28,091 nucleotides of DNA from a virus: positions 1 through 28,091 of IMG/VR virus record IMGVR_UViG_3300017951_000090; one strand, written 5' to 3'. Made by a program: the position numbers and the translations under genes. Shown here piece after piece: positions 19,732-28,091 of the stretch (within the stretch, counting starts at the first letter, position 1; the number at the start of each line of letters is the position of its first letter). The notes under the pieces were generated by a model that had not been told where the DNA came from, ran no database searches, and saw only the letters and a program-made list of their open reading frames with translations.

Positions 19732-20106
19732 ATGCAACAAGCAATCCAAGAAAAACAGCAGATGGACCCAAAGCGTCTAGCTCGTCTGCCGATTATTGAT
19801 CCTGTCAACCCAAGTAAGAAGTTCTCCGAGAAGGAAGAAAAGTGGCTTCGTGAAATGAAGACCTACGAATTCTCCAATATTGAAGAGCCTGGGCTGATGC
19901 ACACGTTTTCTTACGGATGTGCTGGCAATAGTATGAAATTTACCTTCTTCCATGGCGGTAAGTATACGATTCCACGCTTCCTAGCTCGGCACGTCGAGTC
20001 AAGATCCACGCCTATCTGGGCATGGCGACCAGACGGAACGGGTTCTATCCGTAAGGAGCAAACGGGACAGAAAAGTCGGTTCCAGATGCGCGAAATGTAC
20101 GAGTAG
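19732..20106 (+). CDS. Small structural-region protein, hypothetical
   Basis: A 124-residue protein starting MQQAIQEKQQMDPKRLARLP, with AAGGAG eight bases before the ATG. The middle has KFSEKEEKWLREMKTYEFSN and GLMHTFSYGCAGNSMKFTFF, then HGGKYTIPRFLARHVESR and a Trp-rich end with WAWRPDGTG. Such proteins are common in podovirus late operons near the capsid and adaptor genes, but I do not know a defined function. It may be a head-completion protein. Confidence 0.68.
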   Translation: MQQAIQEKQQMDPKRLARLPIIDPVNPSKKFSEKEEKWLREMKTYEFSNIEEPGLMHTFSYGCAGNSMKFTFFHGGKYTIPRFLARHVESRSTPIWAWRPDGTGSIRKEQTGQKSRFQMREMYE

Positions 20107-20113
20107 GTGACCG

Positions 20114-21034
20114 ATGGCTAACTGGACTTTAGCAGAGATACGACAGAAGGTACGGCAGGTGTCGGGGAGATATTCCCCTGACGAGTTGTCCAACGAGCAG
20201 TTGGACGAATATATTAATAAATACTATCAGTATACCTTTCCTGCCGAAGTGAAGCTCGAGCGTACCCATACGTTCTACGAGTTTCTCACTTCTGCCAACC
20301 AGAAGGACTATACGCTGCCAGCGGGGTTCACTAACTATGAACCTCCGGCGACTATAGATCGGCTGAGTCTGCTTTGGTATCAGGAGCCGCAGTCATTCTA
20401 CAATCAGAATCCTGAGCAGGTGGGGAGACAGACTATCGGAACTGGTGACGGCGCGACTGTCGCTTTCTCTGGTACCGCTAGTCAGTTTCCCGTCCTTCCA
20501 GGCACAGCTGTAGTAACGGACGGAACGGAAGTCTTCGAAGATACTAGCACGTCTTATAGCACGTCTAACGTGGTTTTGACAGGCAGTCTAGGCGGAAGCG
20601 GTACGTTGAATATGTCCACTGGAGTAGTCAATGTGACGTTTGCTACAGCTCCTGCTGACGGCGACTCGGTACAGTATTCCTACATTCAGTTTGCCAGCGG
20701 ACAGCCAACATCTGTGCTGCTTTACGACAATCAGTTCACCTTCTTCCCTGTTCCGGACACGGCATACCGCTTTAGGGTAAAAGCCTATAGCAACACGCTG
20801 GTCGTAACAGCGGCAGGAGCAACGCTAACGCAGTTCACAAATGCGACAGATAGGCCATATCTAGACGAGTGGGGGCCTGCCATCGCTTATGGAACAGCGA
20901 GAGATATACATGCTGACTTCGGTGAGTCTCAGGCATACGCCGAGGTGACAGCGCTTTACAAGGAGCAACTGGAATACATCCTGAAAAGGACTAACCAGAA
21001 TCTCCTAAATACACGGGCACAACCGAACTTTTAG
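20114..21034 (+). CDS. Head-tail adaptor protein
   Basis: A 306-residue protein. Its N-terminal 70 residues are helical (LAEIRQKVRQVSGRYSPDEL, then EQLDEYINKYYQYTFPAEVK), and its C-terminus returns to helices (AYAEVTALYKEQLEYILKRT). Those helical parts are the usual plan of podovirus adaptor proteins that plug under the portal. Between them, at about residues 110-200, is a beta insertion beginning TIGTGDGATVAFSGT, of the GDGxTxxF kind seen in phage tail proteins. It would form a ring below the portal and receive the tail. The beta insertion may decorate the outside. ATG follows TAGGTGACCG closely. Confidence 0.7.
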   Translation: MANWTLAEIRQKVRQVSGRYSPDELSNEQLDEYINKYYQYTFPAEVKLERTHTFYEFLTSANQKDYTLPAGFTNYEPPATIDRLSLLWYQEPQSFYNQNPEQVGRQTIGTGDGATVAFSGTASQFPVLPGTAVVTDGTEVFEDTSTSYSTSNVVLTGSLGGSGTLNMSTGVVNVTFATAPADGDSVQYSYIQFASGQPTSVLLYDNQFTFFPVPDTAYRFRVKAYSNTLVVTAAGATLTQFTNATDRPYLDEWGPAIAYGTARDIHADFGESQAYAEVTALYKEQLEYILKRTNQNLLNTRAQPNF

Positions 21035-21042
21035 GGGATACC

Positions 21043-21717
21043 ATGGCTTGGGATGACACACTACCTACCAATCAGACGAAGATCAGGAACTATCCTACAG
21101 TCTTGACGGCCAACTTCGCGGCACTGGAACAAGGAGCGTCGACGCTGAAGTATTGGAAATCGAACTACATCGATCGAAGTAGCGACGCTACGATTACTCC
21201 TAATACTCCCGTGCGCATCGACGATACCATGCAGCTTTACAGCCGCGCTAATGATTATAGCGGAGAGACTGATTTCTTTATTCTCGATGATCGCGGTACC
21301 GCAAATGAACTAGCGCTGACAGAAGACGGATATATTGGAGGTCAGGGACAATCTGCCCTATTCCAGGACGTCACCATCGGCACTAATACGTTTGCTAATA
21401 ATCAAAATAATTTTGTGTGGGCATACGGCGTAGTTCCAGCAAATGGAGGGGCCGTATCTGGAGGCGCAGGACTTGGCACAGCCACATATGGAGGTTCAGG
21501 GGTATATACCATCCCTATAACACGAACACCATCAAATACAAATTACCATGTACTTTGCACATCGATCGTTAATACTGGAAGTCAGGCCAATAACAGAGTC
21601 GCAAACTTAGTATCGGGGTCAAAAACTACTGGACAATTCCAGGTTCGGACTCAAAGAGTTGATGGAACTAATATTAATGATGTTCCATTTCAGGTGATCT
21701 TGATAGGAGGCTTTTAA
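21043..21717 (+). CDS. Tail-associated protein with fibre-like C-terminus
   Basis: A 224-residue protein. The N-terminus (MAWDDTLPTNQTKIRNYPTV, then NFAALEQGAS) matches a common motif at the start of phage tail attachment proteins. The C-terminal half is a beta sandwich-like sequence (VYTIPITRTPSNTNYHVLCT, then FQVRTQRVDGTN and FQVILIGGF) of the type found at the tips of fibres. It may be a short tail fibre or an appendage that binds near the adaptor. It lies next to the adaptor and its stop overlaps the next start as TAATG. Confidence 0.65.
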   Translation: MAWDDTLPTNQTKIRNYPTVLTANFAALEQGASTLKYWKSNYIDRSSDATITPNTPVRIDDTMQLYSRANDYSGETDFFILDDRGTANELALTEDGYIGGQGQSALFQDVTIGTNTFANNQNNFVWAYGVVPANGGAVSGGAGLGTATYGGSGVYTIPITRTPSNTNYHVLCTSIVNTGSQANNRVANLVSGSKTTGQFQVRTQRVDGTNINDVPFQVILIGGF

Positions 21718-24410
21718 TGCCGTATGAACCGTTCTTAATCGCTCCTTTTGGCACAGGGCTAGACAGCGATGTCGAACCCTGGATGGCTCCGGTGGATGCA
21801 TTCACTGACATCAAGAACGGTCATATTCATCATGGATACATAGAAAAACGTCAGGGATACCGCTTTTTGGCATGCCTCGTGCATGGTCAGGTCATTACTG
21901 GCATTACTGCCGCGTCTCCTCCTGTCTTTACACCTAATACGATCGTCGGCCTGTATCTTGGCCAAGAAGTAAGCCTCCATTATCTGGCTGAAAGTGCGGG
22001 AAATGAGTTTTCTGCACTAAACGCACAGAAATACCTTGTATCCGATGTAGATCAGGGTGCCGGTACATTTGAATTGACTGATCTTGATGGAAACGCTCTC
22101 GATACTTCAGCCTCGACATATACGGCCAGTAGCGGGAGACTAGGCACGTGCTCTCAGTTAGTAGAAACACAGACAGCCGCTAGCGCCACGGCTGCCGATC
22201 CCGCAGTTTTCACAGTTTCTTCTATTGGAACTATTGTAGAGGGCGACTTTCTTGTACTTCGTTCGCTTACTGGCGGAACATGGAGCACGCTTAATGCGGT
22301 AGGTGGCACAGCTACCAATGTTAGCGGCGCGACCTTCTCCATCACTAAAGAAAACGGCGATTTAGTCGACGGAACGGGCCTGGGCACCTTGACAGGTGGC
22401 TCGGTCGATAAGATTGCTCCCAGCAGAGTGATGGGCCTTCCTCGCTATATTGCCGCAGATAACAGCCGCGATCTTCTAGCTGGCGATAAAGAACGGATGT
22501 GCATCTACAACTCAGCAGCCAACCTCTTCGAGCCACTCGATCTAGATCAGGGCGGTACCACCTATCCAAACGGCGATCACTTTGCCGGAACCGATAACGA
22601 CTATCTGTGGTGGGCTAACTGGCAACATGCTGGCGCTGTAAATCGGGTTTACATCACAAATGGCAAAGCATGGACGACGGGAACACCAGGCACCGACGGG
22701 ATCCTATATTACGATGCTACCACCTCTGGATCCCCGGCAACCCCTTCAGTCTATCAATTCAATCCATCCACGGGCGGAAGCGACTTCTTGTATGGAACAA
22801 AGCTAATATTTAGCATTCGCCAACGTCTCGTATGTCTGCATACCTTTGAATTCATCAACTCCAGCGGCGCAACCGAAACATTCCCTCAGCGAGCCAGATG
22901 GTGTGCGGCGCAAGATCCATCTAACTGGGATGATACAGTAGCCGGGGGCGGCGGTTTCGTCGATGCTCCGACAGGTGAGCAAATTATCAGTGCGAGGCAG
23001 CTACAAGATGTTATCATTGTCCATTTCACAGACTCCGTATGGACGCTCCGTCCAGTATCCGACCCCGCACTTCCTTTTCGATGGGACCAAATTAACTCTT
23101 TTCGCGCTTGTGACGGAAAAATGGCAAGCGTGGCCTTCGACCGATACTCCCTGGGAGTCGGAATCCGAGGAATTACTGCTACTGATGGGGTTGAAACTCG
23201 AAGAGTAGATGATCGAGTAGAAGACTTTGTTACCGACGACGTAAATGACTCTGAGTTCAACAAGCTCTACGTGGCGCGAAGCTATGGAAATCGCCGCACT
23301 TGGATTCTTTATCCTGACACCGAAAGCGACGATGCGAATTCCTCTCTGATCTATGACGATGAAAGCGGCGCTTATTCCAAGTACGAAATCAACATGAACG
23401 TCCTTGGTCAGGGCGGCGTACCGATTGACTACGCAGCTCAGGATTTCACTGTCACGAACGATCTCGATATCTCTGCTCGCGACCTCGATGATGAAACGGC
23501 ACTCAGTTTCTATTGGTCAAAGAATGCCGAGATCTTTTTAGGTGGAGACAGACAAGGACAGGTTCATATTCTGGAAACCGGTCTTTCTGATGACGGAACA
23601 TCGATTGATTTCAGCGTTACCAGTGCTGCATGGAATCCGTACAAGGAACAGAGTCTTGACTGCCAGTTTGGATATATCGATCTGTTCGTCGATTCCGACC
23701 AGGATACCCAGCTTACAGTGTCTTTCTACAAAGACAATAACGAGTTCGCTTACGAAACGCAGACGCTAGACTGCCTGCCAAACCTGAACTACAGGTCAAG
23801 CATTGCTAACATCGTAATGAATGCTGATCCGACAGTTGGAGTGACGGTCACATCGCAGTCACACGGCTTATCTGCCGGAGAAACATTTTATGCTTACGGA
23901 GTAGAAGGGGCGAAGTTCTATAACGACCTTCAATGGACTGTCGGGGCTACAGTGGATGAAGATACCTTCACCATTGACACGGATATGACGAGCTACGGGG
24001 CAGCGATTACGGCGATCACCGCTGCCGAACCACCCGTAGTTACGGCAGCTGCGCACGGATTCTCCGATGGAGACATAATCTATATCGTAGACGTAGGCGG
24101 GATGATCGAAGTCAATGATCTCACCTTTGAAGTTGCGAATTCCACGACCAATACCTTCGAACTGAAAGGGATAGATGGAAGCGGATACACCGCTTATACC
24201 ACTGGTGGATACGCATTCTACAAGTACCTCAGTGGTGGTAAGATCGTAGAACGGAAGTTCTACCGTACCAAGTGTTGGAAGCGCGCTTATGCTGGCGGCA
24301 TGGGTTATCAGCACCATGTAAAAATAGCAAACGCAGCTACAACTCAGCCTCTTCAAATTCATGCCTTAAAACCTTGGTTTCAGCCTCGCGGTAGGAGGAT
24401 TCTAGGATGA
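21717..24410 (+). CDS. Large tail protein (P22 gp10-like position) with FCCH-like modules
   Basis: An 897-residue protein, the largest in the window. It begins FLIAPFGTGLDSDVEPWMAP and EKRQGYRFLACL, familiar from podovirus tail hub or needle-adjacent proteins. The body (about residues 240-690) is beta-propeller-like, with repeated aromatic strands such as RDLLAGDKERMCIYN, TFEFINSSGATE and VPIDYAAQDF. Four FCCH-like modules are seen: about 60-145, 150-225, 694-762 and 763-840, each with an ITAA-x-PPV-type strand and a G-Y-x-x-Y or similar end. The position after the adaptor gene suggests a stabilisation or tail-tube component. The modules are probably inserted as exposed domains. Confidence 0.75.
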   Translation: MPYEPFLIAPFGTGLDSDVEPWMAPVDAFTDIKNGHIHHGYIEKRQGYRFLACLVHGQVITGITAASPPVFTPNTIVGLYLGQEVSLHYLAESAGNEFSALNAQKYLVSDVDQGAGTFELTDLDGNALDTSASTYTASSGRLGTCSQLVETQTAASATAADPAVFTVSSIGTIVEGDFLVLRSLTGGTWSTLNAVGGTATNVSGATFSITKENGDLVDGTGLGTLTGGSVDKIAPSRVMGLPRYIAADNSRDLLAGDKERMCIYNSAANLFEPLDLDQGGTTYPNGDHFAGTDNDYLWWANWQHAGAVNRVYITNGKAWTTGTPGTDGILYYDATTSGSPATPSVYQFNPSTGGSDFLYGTKLIFSIRQRLVCLHTFEFINSSGATETFPQRARWCAAQDPSNWDDTVAGGGGFVDAPTGEQIISARQLQDVIIVHFTDSVWTLRPVSDPALPFRWDQINSFRACDGKMASVAFDRYSLGVGIRGITATDGVETRRVDDRVEDFVTDDVNDSEFNKLYVARSYGNRRTWILYPDTESDDANSSLIYDDESGAYSKYEINMNVLGQGGVPIDYAAQDFTVTNDLDISARDLDDETALSFYWSKNAEIFLGGDRQGQVHILETGLSDDGTSIDFSVTSAAWNPYKEQSLDCQFGYIDLFVDSDQDTQLTVSFYKDNNEFAYETQTLDCLPNLNYRSSIANIVMNADPTVGVTVTSQSHGLSAGETFYAYGVEGAKFYNDLQWTVGATVDEDTFTIDTDMTSYGAAITAITAAEPPVVTAAAHGFSDGDIIYIVDVGGMIEVNDLTFEVANSTTNTFELKGIDGSGYTAYTTGGYAFYKYLSGGKIVERKFYRTKCWKRAYAGGMGYQHHVKIANAATTQPLQIHALKPWFQPRGRRILG

Positions 24411-24964
24411 CGGTACCAGAGAACTGGAATTTTCCTTTGCATGCAGAGCGGATACTTTCGCTAGCTAAAGAAGAGCAGGAGCGCTACTGGCGTGAAATGA
24501 TCTTTGACCTGCAAAGAATGTATGCCCAGTTGGCGGATGGTATCAATGGCGATATTAGGTCGTACGCATCGGAATCGCCAAAGACATGGACACCAACACT
24601 GAACACCTCTGCGTCGGAGACATTCACCTACGATCATCAGGTTGGGTGGATCTGGAGGCAAGGAAATTTTGTCGAACTATGGTTCGACGTTAAATGGTCG
24701 GCAGCTAGCGGAACTACGGGAACGTTGTATCTGGAGTTACCCTACGAAGTGGCTACCACCGCACAAAAACCGTTTGTTGGCGTAGTACAGCCGTCTAGTG
24801 TGACATACACTGGAGGGGCCGACTTAGTGATTAATGCCATTACAGACACTCGCAAGGGTGAATTCTGGTACACCGGAACTGGTGTAGCATCGGCAAATCA
24901 GTTAGCCGTATCGTCAGGCCAACTAGCGGGTCACCTCCGATACATAGGAAAGACCAATGACTGA
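24407..24964 (+). CDS. Fibre-type protein with N-terminal helix
   Basis: A 185-residue protein. Residues 1-50 are helical (HAERILSLAKEEQERYWREM and FDLQRMYAQLADG), probably for attachment to the virion. From about 55 the sequence is beta (WTPTLNTSASETFTYDHQVG, then YRQGNFV-like WRQGNFVELWFDVKWSA, SGTTGTLYLELPYEV). The last segment resembles LPYESV in the gene at 1-495, so it may share a fold with those fibre-tip proteins. A small tail fibre or adhesin is likely. The start has AGGAGG eight bases upstream and overlaps the previous stop as ATGA. Confidence 0.68.
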   Translation: MTVPENWNFPLHAERILSLAKEEQERYWREMIFDLQRMYAQLADGINGDIRSYASESPKTWTPTLNTSASETFTYDHQVGWIWRQGNFVELWFDVKWSAASGTTGTLYLELPYEVATTAQKPFVGVVQPSSVTYTGGADLVINAITDTRKGEFWYTGTGVASANQLAVSSGQLAGHLRYIGKTND

Positions 24965-25574
24965 CAAAAGTGAACAAATTGACGAGCTAAGATGGGTGAG
25001 GCTGTTTAACCCAATCCACATACCGAAATACTTAGTGGAACAGGTGAGAGATCGCGATTATACGGTGGAGGATTTCTTCAAATATCAGGAAATCAACTGC
25101 ATGGTCCCTGGTAAAGAAGGGCAGACACTTAATCCGTTTAGTCACTTATATGCTTTGGTAGATCCCGATAACGTAGTCAAAGGATTTCTTTGGTTTGTAG
25201 TCGATGCACTATCAAAGGACATGATCATAAATACCTTTTCTGTCGATAAAGCCTACTGGGGGAAAGGAAAAGCCGTCCAGAGGTTAAGTGATCATGTAAA
25301 AGAAATCATGAAAAAGTTAAAAATAAAGAAAGCTTTTTGGTTGACCAATTATCCGAAGCACAGCGAACGCCACGGATTTCGTAGGTCTAAAAGCGTTCTA
25401 ATGGAATACGAGGAGACGTCCGATGGGAAAGACGATGATGGGCAGCACCACCCACAAGGGCAACATAAGCATGTTGACCCCGGAGCAACAACAGCTCTTC
25501 AGCTCGACCCTTCAGCAGCTGGGTCCGGACTTCATGCAGAGCATGTCGGGATTCCTGCAACCGCAGGGGCCTGA
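24957..25574 (+). CDS. GNAT-like acetyltransferase with overprinted C-terminus
   Basis: A 205-residue protein. Residues 50-155 have a GNAT-type fold: a strand HLYALVDPDNVVKGFLWFVV, then INTFSVDKAYWGKGKAVQRL with the acetyl-CoA-binding pattern (V-x-x-x-YWGKGKA), and KAFWLTNYPKHSERHGFRRS, which ends as GNAT domains do. The domain seems complete at about residue 155. The following 50 residues (GKDDDGQHHPQGQHK and Ala/Pro-rich sequence) are encoded over the first 152 bases of the next gene in another frame and look unselected. GNAT proteins in tail operons are known in phages; the substrate cannot be told. Its N-terminus overlaps the previous stop. Confidence 0.72.
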   Translation: MTDKSEQIDELRWVRLFNPIHIPKYLVEQVRDRDYTVEDFFKYQEINCMVPGKEGQTLNPFSHLYALVDPDNVVKGFLWFVVDALSKDMIINTFSVDKAYWGKGKAVQRLSDHVKEIMKKLKIKKAFWLTNYPKHSERHGFRRSKSVLMEYEETSDGKDDDGQHHPQGQHKHVDPGATTALQLDPSAAGSGLHAEHVGIPATAGA

Positions 25575-26193
25575 AGGCTATGAAGAGATGTTCCAGCAGT
25601 ATTATGTCGATCCTGCTATGCAATCTTTCAATCAGCAGGTCATGCCCGCCATTCAGCAGCGGTTTGCGGATGCGAACGCAGGAAGCTCATCGGCGCTTAA
25701 TCAGGCCCTTGCGCAGAGCGCGTCCGATCTTTCGACGTCCTTGGGATCACAGTTCGGCCAGTTCATGCAGGGACAGCAAGCCAACCAGTTAACAGCGATG
25801 AGTCAGTTCCTTCCTCTCCTAACCGGTCAGACCTTTTCCCCGATGATACAACAGCGACAAGGTCTAGCCGGACCTTTAGCCCAGGGATTAGGACAAGCAG
25901 CAGGAAAGGCGGGAATGGCGATGATGTCGTCGAAATCAGTAAAGGAAAACATTCGAGACTACAAAAAGTCGCTTGGTGAGCTTAAACAGCTTGCGGTCAA
26001 GCAGTATGACTACATTGAAGAAGTTGGCGGTCAGAAAGATCGCGTTGGCCTAATTGCCGAGGATGTTCCCGAAGAACTCACAGCAGTCAAAGAAGGAATC
26101 CTTCACGTCGATCTTTATGGGGTGATGGGACTCCTAATTAACTCGATAAAAATGCTTGCTGCCAAAGTGGAACAGCTTGAAGGGGGTAAATAA
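25423..26193 (+). CDS. Virion protein with S74-type chaperone end
   Basis: A 256-residue protein. The N-terminal 165 residues are Gln/Ala/Met-rich and helical (MLTPEQQQLFSSTLQQLG, then FNQQVMPAIQQRFADANAGS), of the kind found in ejection or tail-internal proteins. Residues 169-256 match the intramolecular chaperone domain (peptidase S74): SSKSVKENIRDYKKSLGELK, the family's S-x-x-x-K-x-x-I start with S170/S172 and K174, then KQYDYIE and DRVGLIAEDVPEEL, finally GVMGLLINSIKML and a coiled-coil end. These domains help fibres to trimerise and then cut themselves off. Here the domain is attached to a non-fibre-like head. Start with GGAG seven bases upstream; TAATG overlap with the next gene. Confidence 0.75.
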   Translation: MGKTMMGSTTHKGNISMLTPEQQQLFSSTLQQLGPDFMQSMSGFLQPQGPEGYEEMFQQYYVDPAMQSFNQQVMPAIQQRFADANAGSSSALNQALAQSASDLSTSLGSQFGQFMQGQQANQLTAMSQFLPLLTGQTFSPMIQQRQGLAGPLAQGLGQAAGKAGMAMMSSKSVKENIRDYKKSLGELKQLAVKQYDYIEEVGGQKDRVGLIAEDVPEELTAVKEGILHVDLYGVMGLLINSIKMLAAKVEQLEGGK

Positions 26194-27254
26194 TGCCAAC
26201 TCCAATTATCCTAGGAGACACGTCAGGTCTGGCAGAGGGCCTTTCATCTGGACTCAGCGCTTTTAACCAAGCCATTGGTCAAGGTCTCCAACAACGCAGA
26301 CAGGCTCAGGGATTGTCTGCCTTCAACGAAGCTCTTATAGGAGCAGAAGGTGACCCACAGGCAATAGCTACCGCGTACCAGCAAGCTCTCTCTGCCGATG
26401 CTGATCCACAGCAGCTTAACGCTCTCGGTCAAGCCTACCAGCAGGCACGCCAACAGAATGCGTTTAAATCAGCATTCGATGCAGCCATGGAAGCTGGCGG
26501 AATGGACAGTGTGGAAGGACAAAACGCATTTGTACTGGAATACGGAAAGTCTGGCGGCGATCCTTTCAAGGCCATGCAGATGTTTAAGAAAGATCAAAAG
26601 GGACAAACCGTCTTCGACAAGAAGATCGATGAATTTAAGGCTGAGTCGGTCATTAACTACATTCAGGGTGGAGACCAAAAAAACCAAACATTTATTGAAA
26701 ATTTAGATTATTTGGAAAAAAACTTAGAGAATGTCGGTAGAATGGCAGCCTTAACTGGCGGCAAAGCCGGACTAATATTCGGCGGAGAATACGGTCCACT
26801 TCAATCGGCAGAATTTGCCGAGTACGAGCGCCGCGGTAAGCTGGTTCTTGATGGGGTCATCAAGGTTTTCAACAAAGCCGGTGTTCTTCCTGAAAAGAAA
26901 CTGAAATGGATCCGCGACACTTTCGCCGTTAGCCCATACGACACGCAAGAACAAATTAAAGGTCGAATTGCAGCATTAAGATCACTTGCTAAAGATGCTG
27001 GAAGCTTCAATGAAGGCATGGGAGCACTGATCGATCGCTACGGACAGAATATCCCTACATCAGAGTTTCTTAAGCTACAAAAAAGCGCCGCATCGGTGCT
27101 GGATAAATATGACCAAGCTGTCCGGTCCCCTCAGCCAGAGCGGGTATACGAAAAACCTCCCACTAAAGGCCTTAAAAAGGGCCAACCGATGATGAATACA
27201 GAGACTGGGGAAAAGTTTCGTTGGAATGGAACACGCTGGGTAAAACAGAAATAG
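26193..27254 (+). CDS. DNA ejection-type internal virion protein
   Basis: A 353-residue protein. It is Gln/Ala-rich at the start (GLSSGLSAFNQAIGQGLQQR, then QAQGLSAFNEALIGAEGDPQ and ALGQAYQQARQQNAFKS) and helical for most of its length, with a middle part FDKKIDEFKAESVINYIQGG and RKGKLVLDGV-like helices. The C-terminus is basic and ends in KFRWNGTRWVKQK, a motif common in virion-associated ends. Position late in the operon, low complexity and helix content fit the internal proteins that podoviruses inject ahead of DNA to extend the tail. No lytic transglycosylase motif is seen here. Confidence 0.7.
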   Translation: MPTPIILGDTSGLAEGLSSGLSAFNQAIGQGLQQRRQAQGLSAFNEALIGAEGDPQAIATAYQQALSADADPQQLNALGQAYQQARQQNAFKSAFDAAMEAGGMDSVEGQNAFVLEYGKSGGDPFKAMQMFKKDQKGQTVFDKKIDEFKAESVINYIQGGDQKNQTFIENLDYLEKNLENVGRMAALTGGKAGLIFGGEYGPLQSAEFAEYERRGKLVLDGVIKVFNKAGVLPEKKLKWIRDTFAVSPYDTQEQIKGRIAALRSLAKDAGSFNEGMGALIDRYGQNIPTSEFLKLQKSAASVLDKYDQAVRSPQPERVYEKPPTKGLKKGQPMMNTETGEKFRWNGTRWVKQK

Positions 27255-27261
27255 GTGACAT

Positions 27262-28091
27262 ATGCCGTACATTTTGACAGAAATGGATGAAGAAGAAGAG
27301 GTAACGACCCCTAATCAGGGATTTGTCCTGACTAATCCAGAAGAAGAAGATTCTGGATTCAGCTTTATGCGCGATATCTTAGGTCCCGTCAAAGAATTCG
27401 GAATGGGCGCGATGGACCTGGGAATGCGTGCGTTTGGAGGCGGTCCCGACAGCATGATGGCACAAGAAGAAGAGTATAGACGGCGCCAGCCCCAGGCTAT
27501 GTATGATCTTCAGGCCCAATTGATGCAGGGTGAAGGAGTATCCGAGGAAGAAATTGTTGCGAAACTTGGCCAGCGTCCAGAAGTACAAGAATCACTAAGT
27601 CTTTCTGATTTCATTGACGAGACGACTAGCGGCGCTATGCTCCCGCAAAATGCCAGACAGCGGATGTTGCAGAAGTCGGCCCAGGAAAGCGGTGAATTCG
27701 TTGCTGCTGAAGCTCTTTTACCGGGAGCATCATCGGCTAAAGCCCTTGCAAAGTGGGCCGGCATCGGCGGTTTATTTGGTCTCGGAGAGCAGATGGCCGA
27801 GGAGGCCGGTGGAGAGGAAGGCGCCAAGCTTGGCACAGGACTTGCATTGGCAGCAGCTCCATTCCTGTTAAAGAAAGGGGCTCAAGGAGTCAACCGCATT
27901 CTCGAGTTTGGTCGGGGTCTGATGCGCAAGCCGGCACTGGAATCAACGCCTAAGTTCCTGACAGAAGCAGCGACCCCACAGGCGGCAGCTGATCTACAGC
28001 TATCATCGAAGGATCTAACCGGTCGCGTAGCTAAAACTAGCAACGAGATGGTCGAATCGCTAGATCAGAGTCTAAAGAACGTGGCAGAGCC
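27262..28091 (+). CDS. Internal virion/ejection protein, 3' end outside window
   Basis: The frame starts at an ATG preceded by AGGTGACAT and runs open to the last base, 276 codons. It begins MPYILTEMDEEEEVTTPNQG, then acidic and helical sequence, and from about residue 150 a hydrophobic, glycine/alanine-rich stretch (GEFVAAEALLPGASSAKALA, then WAGIGGLFGLGEQ and TGLALAAAPFLLKKGAQGV) that could enter a membrane. This resembles ejection proteins that form a channel through the host envelope. It is the next gene after the other ejection-type protein. The remaining length cannot be judged. Confidence 0.72.
   Translation, partial: MPYILTEMDEEEEVTTPNQGFVLTNPEEEDSGFSFMRDILGPVKEFGMGAMDLGMRAFGGGPDSMMAQEEEYRRRQPQAMYDLQAQLMQGEGVSEEEIVAKLGQRPEVQESLSLSDFIDETTSGAMLPQNARQRMLQKSAQESGEFVAAEALLPGASSAKALAKWAGIGGLFGLGEQMAEEAGGEEGAKLGTGLALAAAPFLLKKGAQGVNRILEFGRGLMRKPALESTPKFLTEAATPQAAADLQLSSKDLTGRVAKTSNEMVESLDQSLKNVAE

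Noticed and set aside
22154-24362. Long minus-strand frames inside the large tail gene and many similar ones elsewhere
   Set aside because: They are opposite-strand shadows of well-supported genes, without ribosome sites or recognisable motifs.
1-28091. Integrase, attachment site, tRNA, endolysin or host genes
   Set aside because: No frame with a recombinase or lysozyme motif, no tRNA-like cloverleaf and no housekeeping gene was found, so neither lysogeny nor host can be argued from the window.

Overview
The window is about 28 kb of a tailed double-stranded DNA phage or prophage, short-tailed (podovirus-like) by gene content. The evidence is a large terminase, a long portal protein with a glutamine-rich C-terminal tail, a scaffold, an N4-gp56-type major capsid protein, adaptor and stabilisation-like tail proteins and ejection-type internal proteins, with no tape measure or sheath. 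No integrase, endolysin, DNA polymerase, tRNA or host gene is seen. The host is probably Gram-negative, but nothing in the sequence fixes it.

Layout. (1) 1-2958, rightward: end of the late block, with fibre-type proteins (two of them paralogues), a small membrane or lipoprotein-like protein, and a gene cut by the left edge. (2) 6239-2971, leftward early operon: a recombination set (RecT-like annealing protein and YqaJ-like exonuclease), small accessory genes, a winged-helix protein and a 57-residue remnant that keeps only the start of a DExD/H helicase. (3) 6260-7017: control region with a leftward promoter, several inverted repeats, a small HTH regulator, and two terminator-like hairpins facing left in front of the replication genes. 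This arrangement recalls the OOP region of lambda. (4) 7018-11344, rightward: a replication initiator with three 27-bp palindromic repeats inside its gene, a DnaC-like helicase loader, an XRE regulator, a RusA resolvase, several small zinc-knuckle proteins, a DUF551-like protein and a probable single-strand-DNA-related protein with an SSB-like tip. (5) 11360-14505: a P63C-domain protein, a ParB-like protein, and the small and large terminase subunits. (6) 14506-14663: a structured RNA leader with alternative stems and a predicted H-type pseudoknot, directly in front of the portal gene. (7) 14664-28091: portal, scaffold, capsid, adaptor, tail and ejection genes, the last cut by the right edge.

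Most genes overlap by ATGA or TAATG or are a few bases apart, so translation is tightly coupled within each block. The likely working order is early leftward recombination and rightward replication under the control region at 6.3-7.0 kb, then packaging and virion assembly. The strongest novelty candidates are the portal-gene leader RNA, the iteron-like repeats within the initiator gene, the OOP-like leftward transcript, and the helicase remnant.
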